The notes beneath the pieces are model-generated. The model saw only the letters and a program-made list of their open reading frames with translations, did no database searches and had not been told where the DNA came from. Below, piece by piece: positions 15,962-21,920 of a DNA stretch of 25,095 nucleotides. The stretch is from CAVXAE01 sp044225565. Its GTDB lineage: Bacteria > Pseudomonadota > Gammaproteobacteria > Steroidobacterales > Steroidobacteraceae. Position 1 is the stretch's first letter; each line of letters starts with the position of its first letter. Position numbers and translations under genes: made by a program. The DNA lies in NCBI GenBank assembly GCA_044225565.1, contig JBGAIL010000055.1, positions 1-25,095 of the forward strand, given 5' to 3'.

Positions 15962-16362
15962 TGCGGCGGCAGCTCGCCGTCGGGGCCTTCGCCGTGCATG
16001 CCCGGCTCCCTGCGGACGGCTTTCTCGCAGCATCCCCGGATATCCGATTCGCTGTGAGCGGAGCGGGCGCAGCGAACACCCGCCGCATCCGCGCGCAAGT
16101 CGGCCCACTCGGCGTCTCCGTGGCCGAACATGTCCTTGATCTCTTTTGCAATGCCGGCGCCATACGCTTCCATCACGCTGCACCGCCATGCGATGGCGGC
16201 AGACGCCAGGCAATGCGCCTGCTTGTCCGGAACGGTCTGCGGCACCGCGGCATCCACCGCAGCCTGGGCACAGTGAAGCGACGAGGTCGCAGGTCGTTGC
16301 GTATGAGCGAGCGGAGCGCACCCCACCAGGGTCAAGCAGGCAGCAAGAGTCAGCGCCTTCAC
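15955..16362 (-). CDS. Putative YfiM-like lipoprotein
   Basis: A 135-residue protein beginning at GTG 16362, two bases after the stop of the transporter gene, so probably translated from the same message. The N-terminus KALTLAACLTLVGCAPLA is a lipoprotein signal (lipobox LVGC, Cys15). The middle reads VPDKQAHCLASAAIAWRC, then AYGAGIAKEIKDMFGHGDAEWADLRADAAG, the DKxxH...KEIxD...W.DL.AD pattern of YfiM-type periplasmic lipoproteins, whose function is unknown. Seven cysteines in a short chain are unusual and may form disulfides. The frame is open far upstream within the transporter gene, but only this segment looks like protein. Its 3' end overlaps the sulfotransferase gene. Confidence 0.72.
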   Translation of the reverse strand: MKALTLAACLTLVGCAPLAHTQRPATSSLHCAQAAVDAAVPQTVPDKQAHCLASAAIAWRCSVMEAYGAGIAKEIKDMFGHGDAEWADLRADAAGVRCARSAHSESDIRGCCEKAVRREPGMHGEGPDGELPPHQ

Positions 16363-16364
16363 GA

Positions 16365-17156
16365 CTAGGCTGCGGTTCGCACCGCCCAGTGCTCGCGATA
16401 GATCACGTACAGCCCGCTCACGATCACCACTCCAGCACCGGTGAGCACGCGAGTGCTCGGTACCGTGGACCACAATATCCAGTCGAGCGCGATGCCCCAG
16501 AGCAGCGCCGTGTATTCGAAAGGAGCAACGACCGCAGGCGGCGCGCAGCGGAAGGCGTGAATGATGAGGTACTGGCCGAGGGCGCCGGTGAACCCCATGA
16601 GGAGCAGCAGAGGCCAGTGATCGCCGACGATGGGCACCCAGTGCGGCCAGGCCGCGATGCCCGTGCCGACGGACACCATGACCATGAACGACATGCCGAT
16701 GCTGAGCGTGGAGTCCGTACGTGCCAGCCCGGTCGGGCGCAGGATGACGAACACGCCGATCATGCCGCAGCCGACCGCGACCCAGCGGTGCTTGCCGACG
16801 TGATCCCCCAGCACGAACGCCGACAGTGCGGTGATGAGCAGCGGCGAGCACAGGAAGATGCCGTAGGCGGTGCCGAGCGCCAGGCTGCTCACCGCGTAAA
16901 CGAACGTCCAGAGCATTGCGATGGCGAGCACGCCTCGCACCAGGTGGTCCCGCCAGCGAACCGGAATCAGCGTGCGCCACTCGCCGATGGCGGCGACGCC
17001 CACGAGGAAGAACGGGATCGAGGTCAGGCCGCGCAGGCAGCTCACCTGCAGCGGCGGATAGCTCTGCGTGAGCTCCTTCATCGTGGCGTCCATCACGGCG
17101 AACGCGCCCACCGCCGCGAGCATCGCCACGATTCCCCTGGAAGCTTCTGCGGACAT
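16365..17156 (-). CDS. EamA/DMT-family transporter
   Basis: A 263-residue hydrophobic protein with about ten membrane segments, the size and layout of drug/metabolite transporters. It starts MSAEASRGIVAMLAAVGAFA; the first EamA unit has DATMKELTQSYPPLQVSCLR and LALGTAYGIFLCSPLLITAL; the second contains GFTGALGQYLIIHAFR and APFEYTALLWGIALDWILW. The stretch around SPLLITALSAFVLGDHVGKH is the usual half-way motif. Substrate is unknown: characterised members export amino acids or carry nucleotide sugars and similar solutes. The frame remains open to 17246 but the extra 30 residues are Arg/Pro-rich and not membrane-like, so 17156 is taken as the start. Confidence 0.92.
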   Translation of the reverse strand: MSAEASRGIVAMLAAVGAFAVMDATMKELTQSYPPLQVSCLRGLTSIPFFLVGVAAIGEWRTLIPVRWRDHLVRGVLAIAMLWTFVYAVSSLALGTAYGIFLCSPLLITALSAFVLGDHVGKHRWVAVGCGMIGVFVILRPTGLARTDSTLSIGMSFMVMVSVGTGIAAWPHWVPIVGDHWPLLLLMGFTGALGQYLIIHAFRCAPPAVVAPFEYTALLWGIALDWILWSTVPSTRVLTGAGVVIVSGLYVIYREHWAVRTAA

Positions 17157-17316
17157 CGGGGCACTATAGCTTCGGATCGCGATCCCCGTCACGCCGCCGG
17201 GCGATGCGGCCGGCGCGCTGCGCGCTCTTCGGTTCTCCGGCCGCACCGCCGGGTATCATGAGGGTGGCGCGGTTCACGGAGCGGCAGCGATTCCTGCGAC
17301 CATCCTTCGAATCTTC

Positions 17317-18690
17317 ATGATTCCGGTGGCGGCCTTGCTCGCGCAGGCCTGCGCCACGCTGCCGGACGTCAACCGTGAGCTCGCCATCCCCCATTCTGCG
17401 CCCGTCGAGTTCGAGAGCGCCGCGGGCCCGGTCTCGGACGCTCGCAGCCGGGCGATCCTCGCGAGCCTCGAAGGCGAAGAGGGCGAATCCGAGCTGCTGA
17501 GGAGACATCTGGGCTATGAGCAGGCGGTGAACGCGGACAGCGCGCTCGTGCTCGGCAACGAAGTGACGCTGCTGCAGAACGGGCCCGAGACCTATGCGGC
17601 GATGTTCGAGGCCATCCGCGGTGCGCGCGACAGCATCAATCTGGAGACGTACATCTTCGACGACGACGAGGCCGGGCAGAGGTTCTCGCAGCTGCTGCTC
17701 GAGCGGCAGGCGGCGGGCGTGCAGGTGAACGTCATTCACGACAGCGTGGGGAGCCTGCTGACGCCGAGGGCGTTCTTCGATCGTTTGCGCGAAGGCGGCG
17801 TCAACGTGCTCGAGTTCAATCCGGTGAACCCGCTCGCGGGCAATCGCAAGGCGTGGGCACTGAACAATCGCGATCACCGGCGTCAGCTGGTGGTGGACGG
17901 CCGCACGGCGTTCACCGGAGGGGTGAACATCAGTGCCACGTACTCCAGTGCGCCCGGCGGGAAGCGCTCGCGCAAGGCGGGAGAGCCGCGCAATCCCACC
18001 GATGGCTGGCGCGACACGCACGTGCGTATCTCGGGGCCGGTGGTTGCCGACTTCCAGCGGCTGTTCATGGAGACATGGGAGCGGCAGCGCGGCAAGCCGC
18101 TCGCGACCCGTGACTATTTCCCCAAGCTGGGAAGCACTGGCCGCCAGATCGTCCGCGTCATCGGCAGCACGCCGGAGAATCCGCAGAGCCAGATCTTCCG
18201 CACGCTGATGTCCGCAATCACGCATGCAGAGTCGAGCGTCCATCTCACCATCGCGTATTTCGCGCCGGATCCTCAGTTGCTGCGCGCGCTCGGGGACGCC
18301 GCAGGGCGGGGCGTCGACGTGAAATTGGTGCTGCCGAGCTACACGGATTCCAGCCCCATCTTCCATCTGGGCCGCTCGTATTACACCCGGCTGTTGAAAG
18401 CCGGAGTGAAGATCTACGAGCGACGTGGGGCGATCATGCACGCCAAGACGGCCTGCATCGACGAAGTGTGGTCCACGGTCGGCTCGAGCAATCTCGACTG
18501 GCGCAGTTTCCTGCACAACGACGAGCTGAACGCCGTCATCCTCGGCCGCGGCTTCGCCCGCCAGATGGAAGCGATGTTCGAGCACGACCTGCAGGAGTCC
18601 GACGCGATCGATCTCGCGGAATGGCGCCACCGCTCCTGGCTGCTGCGGCTCAAGGAGCGCATGGCACGCCTCGGCGCCTACTGGCTGTAA
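17317..18690 (+). CDS. Phospholipase D / cardiolipin-synthase-like envelope protein
   Basis: A 457-residue protein with two PLD domains. The first (about 85-260) contains INLETYIFDDDEAG and HRRQLVVDGRTAFTGGVNIS; its HxKxxxxD motif has Arg189 in place of Lys. The second (about 285-440) has an intact HAKTACID (His375, Lys377, Asp382) followed by VGSSNLDWRSFLHNDELNA. Cardiolipin synthases of this type join phosphatidylglycerol molecules by transphosphatidylation through a phospho-His intermediate. The N-terminus MIPVAALLAQACATLPD looks like a truncated lipoprotein signal with no positive charge before the hydrophobic run. Upstream in-frame codons extend the hydrophobic part, but no ATG/GTG/TTG is available before the stop at 17167, and no ribosome binding site is seen. 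Confidence 0.9.
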   Translation: MIPVAALLAQACATLPDVNRELAIPHSAPVEFESAAGPVSDARSRAILASLEGEEGESELLRRHLGYEQAVNADSALVLGNEVTLLQNGPETYAAMFEAIRGARDSINLETYIFDDDEAGQRFSQLLLERQAAGVQVNVIHDSVGSLLTPRAFFDRLREGGVNVLEFNPVNPLAGNRKAWALNNRDHRRQLVVDGRTAFTGGVNISATYSSAPGGKRSRKAGEPRNPTDGWRDTHVRISGPVVADFQRLFMETWERQRGKPLATRDYFPKLGSTGRQIVRVIGSTPENPQSQIFRTLMSAITHAESSVHLTIAYFAPDPQLLRALGDAAGRGVDVKLVLPSYTDSSPIFHLGRSYYTRLLKAGVKIYERRGAIMHAKTACIDEVWSTVGSSNLDWRSFLHNDELNAVILGRGFARQMEAMFEHDLQESDAIDLAEWRHRSWLLRLKERMARLGAYWL

Positions 18691-18709
18691 GGATGCGCCG
18701 GGACGTGTG

Positions 18710-18726
18710 GCGGTGCCGGACACCGC
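18710..18726. terminator. Possible hairpin between convergent genes
   Basis: GCGGTG pairs with CACCGC around a CCGGA loop, 20 bases after the PLD-like gene and before the end of the convergent small gene. There is no T-tract on either strand, so a terminator role is only a possibility. Confidence 0.25.
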
Positions 18727-18762
18727 AACAAGCGCGCAAGCTGGGCCGGCCGGTCACGGAAC

Positions 18763-19137
18763 TCACGGCTTGCTCTTGCGGCGGTCCTTGCCGCTGCGGG
18801 GGCGGCTGTTGGCTTGCAGGATGCGGGTCTTGATCGTGGCGTCGTCGGGGTTGCGCCGCTCGCCGATGCGGCGGTCCGGCCAATGGCGGAAACGGCACGC
18901 GCAGCGGTCCGCCATCGTGCAGCCGGGGAGGGGAAGCTTCGGCTTGGTGCTCCAGAGGATCGGCCTGGCCTGCGTGGCGCGGGCGGCTTCGCAGCACGTC
19001 GTGGTGGTGGTCACGGTCACCGCCGCATAAGGCGAGAGCACGCCCGGATTCGGCGTCGCATCCGCCGCGGACGGCGTGCCATCGCCGGAACCAGTGCGGC
19101 CGGGCCTGGAGAGCAGGGTGAGCAGGCGTCTCAGCAT
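18763..19137 (-). CDS. Small Cys/Arg-rich protein of unknown function
   Basis: A 124-residue protein. After a basic start (MLRRLLTLLSRPGR) and a Ser/Thr/Pro-rich linker comes CCEAARATQARPILW, then LPLPGCTMADRCACRFRHWP and DRRIGERRNPDD, with a Lys/Arg-rich tail. The Cys-x5-Cys-x-Cys cluster plus the upstream Cys pair could bind metal, and the DRR.GERR block recurs in uncharacterised proteobacterial proteins I have seen; I cannot assign a function. The gene follows the DUF3011 gene by 53 bases on the same strand. A perfect hairpin surrounds its start codon (19125-19146), which suggests translational control. TAGGATGG lies upstream as a possible ribosome binding site. Confidence 0.7.
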   Translation of the reverse strand: MLRRLLTLLSRPGRTGSGDGTPSAADATPNPGVLSPYAAVTVTTTTTCCEAARATQARPILWSTKPKLPLPGCTMADRCACRFRHWPDRRIGERRNPDDATIKTRILQANSRPRSGKDRRKSKP

Positions 19138-19146
19138 CGAGACGCC
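19125..19146 (-). promoter_or_regulatory. Perfect inverted repeat enclosing a start codon
   Basis: GGCGTCTC (19125-19132) and GAGACGCC (19139-19146) form eight uninterrupted base pairs around a 6-base loop. On the minus strand the loop GATGCT contains the ATG (19137-19135) of the Cys/Arg-rich gene. The hairpin would present or mask the start codon; its biological use is inferred. Confidence 0.45.
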
Positions 19147-19190
19147 ATCCTACCCATTTCGCGGCTGCCGGCTGTCGAACCGGTCGCGAA

Positions 19191-19754
19191 TCAGTCGTTG
19201 CGGCGGCCACTCCAGGCCCGGGTGAACAGGAATTCCGCCCGGCAGCCCTCGTCCACCCACACCCCGCGGTCGTCGTAGCCGAAGTTGCGGCCGATGTCGC
19301 AGTCCGCCCGGCTGATCTCGCGCACGTCCTCGATGCGGTAGCCGCGCAGGTCCGCGTCGCAGGTGTTCCGCCGGTTGTCGTGCGACTCGCACTTCACGCG
19401 CTTCGCTCGTGTCCATCCGCCGGCCTTCGTCGCGCCAGCCATAGCTGCGGGACGGTTCCCGCCGCGCATTGCGAAATGGAATGTGCCACGGCAGCCTTCA
19501 TCCACCCACACGCCCTTGCGGCTGTAACCCCAGTTGCGCCCGACGACGCAGTCGGTGCGGCTCTCCTGGTCGACGTCCCGCAGCGTGTATCCTTTGAGGT
19601 CCGCGCTGCATTCGGTGCGCCGCCCGTCCTGCGACGAGCAGGTGACGGATTTCTCGGCGTAGCGGTCGTCGTCAGCGCGGGCCGCGGCCGCCAGCAGGCC
19701 AAGGCTGCAGAGTGCGAGACCCTGGGCCAGGATCCGACGATTGAGCAAGCTCAT
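19191..19754 (-). CDS. Secreted DUF3011 protein with two repeats
   Basis: A 187-residue protein. A signal peptide (MSLLNRRILAQGLALCSLGL, cleavage near ARADD) is followed by two tandem DUF3011 units at about 37-94 and 120-177. Each carries VxCxSxDxRRxxC, a DLxGY strand, a central Cys, GRNxGY and GVWVDEGCRxxF. The first unit keeps GRNWGY, the second GRNFGY. The paired cysteines (four per unit) suggest disulfide-stabilised folds outside the cytoplasm. The family has no established function. The start at 19754 has AAGGGGA upstream; the frame opens 12 codons earlier, but those residues do not form a signal peptide. It diverges from the Kazal-like gene over 77 bases. Confidence 0.9.
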   Translation of the reverse strand: MSLLNRRILAQGLALCSLGLLAAAARADDDRYAEKSVTCSSQDGRRTECSADLKGYTLRDVDQESRTDCVVGRNWGYSRKGVWVDEGCRGTFHFAMRGGNRPAAMAGATKAGGWTRAKRVKCESHDNRRNTCDADLRGYRIEDVREISRADCDIGRNFGYDDRGVWVDEGCRAEFLFTRAWSGRRND

Positions 19755-19831
19755 GGCAATCCCCTTGAATTCGGAGCCGATGCCGTTCAACGCTGGCGTA
19801 TGCGGCTCGGTTCCCCGGAGCGGAGGTTCGT

Positions 19832-20221
19832 ATGAAAACCGTGGCGAGGTTGGTCATCGGGTACGTGGCAATACTCGCCGTGGCGGGATGTGTTCCCGCC
19901 GGGCAGCAAGGGGAGGGCGCCGAGGCGCGGCGGCCCGAGCCGGCCGGATCGCGCCCCGTGGCGAAGGCCGGCGAGCTGTGTGGCGGCTTCGCGGGCATCC
20001 ACTGCGAAAGCGGCCTTTACTGTGACTACGGAGATGGCACCGCGGACGCGCCATCCCACTGCGGCGCGAACGACCAAGCCGGCCGATGCGCGCCGCGCCC
20101 GCAAATGTGCACGCAGCAATTCGAGCCGGTGTGCGGCTGCGATTCCAAGACTCACGGCAACGCGTGCGCGGCGCACGGCAGGGCCGTCACCGTCGCGAAG
20201 CCGGGAGACTGTGCTACATAG
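19832..20221 (+). CDS. Kazal-type inhibitor-like lipoprotein
   Basis: A 129-residue envelope protein. The N-terminus MKTVARLVIGYVAILAVAGC is a lipoprotein signal (lipobox VAGC, Cys20). A flexible Glu/Arg/Pro segment leads to LCGGFAGIHCESGLYCDYGD, a Cys-rich module, and then a Kazal-like domain at about 93-127: MCTQQFEPVCGCDSKTHGNA through GDC. Eukaryotic Kazal domains inhibit serine proteases; bacterial members are usually assumed to protect against proteases, without proof here. The reactive loop is unusually short (CTQQFEPVCGCD). GGAGG is well placed before the ATG. It diverges from the DUF3011 gene and converges with the LysR gene 14 bases downstream. Confidence 0.9.
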   Translation: MKTVARLVIGYVAILAVAGCVPAGQQGEGAEARRPEPAGSRPVAKAGELCGGFAGIHCESGLYCDYGDGTADAPSHCGANDQAGRCAPRPQMCTQQFEPVCGCDSKTHGNACAAHGRAVTVAKPGDCAT

Positions 20222-20235
20222 CGGCGCTTTCCCCG

Positions 20236-21135
20236 TCAGCCGCGACCACCCTGGATGTTGCGACATCCTTCGCTGACCCGCTCGCGAATGATCTCCGCGA
20301 GCCGCAGCGTACCGGGCCCTGCCGCGTCACGATCCGGAAAGATGAGATAACACTGCAGTATCCGCTCCCGTCCGTCGCGCAGCGGGAGCACTTTCAGCTG
20401 ACCGTTTGCGAGCTCGTTGCGGATCTTCTCTTCCGGAAACCACGCGAAACCGAAGCCAGCGCTGGCGGCACCGATGGACGTGGGCATGTTGGATACGGTC
20501 CATCGTTGCGTGACTTCCACCGTCTGCGCGCGCGCGTCGCGCCGGGATCCTGTGTCGCGCACTACCAGATGCCGGTGCTTGCGCAGATCGCGCACCGTGA
20601 TCTCCCGGCCCAGCCGGTGCAGCGGATGGTCGGGATGGGCGACCGGAACGAAGCGCATCGGCGCGAGCGGTTCCGCAGCCATTCCCTGGGGTACCTGAGG
20701 GGAGATCGCAAGGTCCACGGTGCCGCTCTCGATGGCTTCCACCGTGCCGCTGATCACCGTTTCGAACAGCTCGATGCGCGTGTCCGGGCTCTCCCGGCCG
20801 AACAGAGCAAGGCACTCGAGCAGCAGCCATACCGGAAACAGCACCTCGACCGCGAGTGATATCTCCGCCTCCCAGCCTGCTGTCGCCTTGCGCGCGGCGC
20901 GCNNNNNNNNCTTCGCGCGCCGGTAGAGCGTCTGGCCGACCGGTGTCAGCATCGCCCTGCGACCCTGGATCTCGAAGGCCTTCACCCCGAGCACCGATTG
21001 CAGCTTCTGCACGGCATAGGTGACGGACGACTGGCTGCGATGCAGCGCCTCGGCCGCCTGGGCGTACCCGCCCGATTCCACGACGGCGACGAGGGAGCGC
21101 CACTGGTCCAGGCTCACCTTGGGGATAGGCTTCAT
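20236..21135 (-). CDS. LysR-family transcriptional regulator (interrupted by 8 Ns)
   Basis: About 299 residues. A winged helix-turn-helix (about 7-66) reads LDQWRSLVAVVESGGYAQAA, then HRSQSSVTYAVQKLQSVLGV, and the effector domain starts near WEAEISLAVEVLFP and contains GTVDLAISPQVPQG, AHPDHPLHRLG and GFGFAWFPEEKI. LysR proteins bind DNA as tetramers and respond to a small molecule. It diverges from azoR, with a T-N11-A dyad in the shared region, so azoR is a likely target. Eight Ns at 20903-20910 fall in the linker helix; LysR relatives usually have several more residues between RRAK and RAARKATAG, so the true sequence is probably longer than the gap shows. A TATAAA (plus 21176-21181) with TTGAAC (21197-21202) is a possible, short-spaced promoter. 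Confidence 0.93.
   Translation of the reverse strand: MKPIPKVSLDQWRSLVAVVESGGYAQAAEALHRSQSSVTYAVQKLQSVLGVKAFEIQGRRAMLTPVGQTLYRRAKXXXRAARKATAGWEAEISLAVEVLFPVWLLLECLALFGRESPDTRIELFETVISGTVEAIESGTVDLAISPQVPQGMAAEPLAPMRFVPVAHPDHPLHRLGREITVRDLRKHRHLVVRDTGSRRDARAQTVEVTQRWTVSNMPTSIGAASAGFGFAWFPEEKIRNELANGQLKVLPLRDGRERILQCYLIFPDRDAAGPGTLRLAEIIRERVSEGCRNIQGGRG
20903..20910. other. Unresolved bases (8 N) inside the LysR gene
   Basis: The gap is flanked by complementary GC-rich arms (a GGCGCGC run to the left, CGCGCGCC to the right) that can fold into a strong hairpin, a likely cause of sequencing or assembly failure. Its printed length should not be trusted. Confidence 0.95.
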
Positions 21136-21138
21136 TTA

Positions 21139-21159
21139 TCTATGAATTCGATGAATAGA
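21139..21159. promoter_or_regulatory. LysR-type T-N11-A operator in the lysR-azoR intergenic region
   Basis: TCTAT and ATAGA form a 5-bp dyad around 11 bases, matching the LysR T-N11-A box. It lies three bases upstream of the LysR start codon, a place suited to autorepression. ATTCGAT inside it (21146-21152) recurs inverted as ATCGAAT at 21181-21187, a possible second contact nearer azoR. Confidence 0.5.
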
Positions 21160-21252
21160 CGCCAGATTTTGCGCTTTTATATCGAATCAGCCAATCGTTC
21201 AATGGCTCCCACGCGCGGGGCCGCCCGACGCGCTCACGAAAGGGTGTGTGCC

Positions 21253-21867
21253 ATGAAGACTCTCCTGAAGATCACTGCCTCCATGACCGGCGCCAACGGC
21301 CATTCGGCGCAGCTCGCCGAAGAATTCACGCAGCGCTGGCTGGCCGCCAATCCGGATGGCCGCATCGTCCAGCGCGATCTCTTTGCGGACCCCGTTCCGC
21401 ATCTCACCGCGGAGCGCTTCGCGGCATTCCAGGTTCCAGCCGCACGGCGCACCGCCGAGCAGCAGGCGGTCGCAGCGTATTCCGATGCATTGATCGCCGA
21501 GCTGCAGAGCGCGGACGTGATCGTGCTCGCCGTGCCGATGTACAACTTCAGCGTTCCGTCGACGTTGCGATCGTATTTCGATCACGTTGCACGCGCCGGC
21601 GTGACGTTCCGCTACACCGCCGAAGGCCCGGTGGGCCTGGTGCTAGGCAAACCGGTGTACGTGTTCATCGCGCGCGGCGGAGTCCACCCAGTGGTGACGG
21701 ACGGCCAGACCGCCTATCTCAGGCAGTTCCTCGCTTTCCTCGGCATGATCGAAGTCCATTTCGTGTATGCCGAAGGCCTTGCCCTCGGCGAGGAGGCGAA
21801 GGCGGCGAGCCTGCGCGATGCGCGCCACGCCATCGACGATCTGTTCGCCGTGCCCCAGGCGGCTTGA
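21253..21867 (+). CDS. azoR: FMN-dependent NADH-azoreductase (flavodoxin-like)
   Basis: A 204-residue cytoplasmic flavoprotein. The N-terminus MKTLLKITASMTGANGHSAQ carries the FMN-phosphate loop (S.TGANGHSAQLAEEF). VLAVPMYNFSVPSTLRSYFD and HVARAGVTFRYTAEGPVGLV, then KPVYVFIARGG, are standard AzoR motifs. The enzyme reduces quinones and azo dyes with NADH through two-electron steps, guarding against thiol and quinone stress. ATG 21253 is chosen because AAAGGG precedes it; the open frame starts further upstream inside the LysR gene, which is a shadow. Divergent placement beside a LysR gene with an intervening T-N11-A dyad suggests regulation by that protein, as for other azoR/quinone-reductase loci. 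Confidence 0.94.
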   Translation: MKTLLKITASMTGANGHSAQLAEEFTQRWLAANPDGRIVQRDLFADPVPHLTAERFAAFQVPAARRTAEQQAVAAYSDALIAELQSADVIVLAVPMYNFSVPSTLRSYFDHVARAGVTFRYTAEGPVGLVLGKPVYVFIARGGVHPVVTDGQTAYLRQFLAFLGMIEVHFVYAEGLALGEEAKAASLRDARHAIDDLFAVPQAA

Positions 21868-21920
21868 GATCGCTGTGAGCCCCGCGCGGGTCGCACTTGC
21901 GGCAAGTAAGATGCGGCGCC

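Noticed and set aside
17164..18723. 519-residue minus-strand open frame
   Set aside because: Antisense to the PLD-like gene; the real motifs are on the plus strand.
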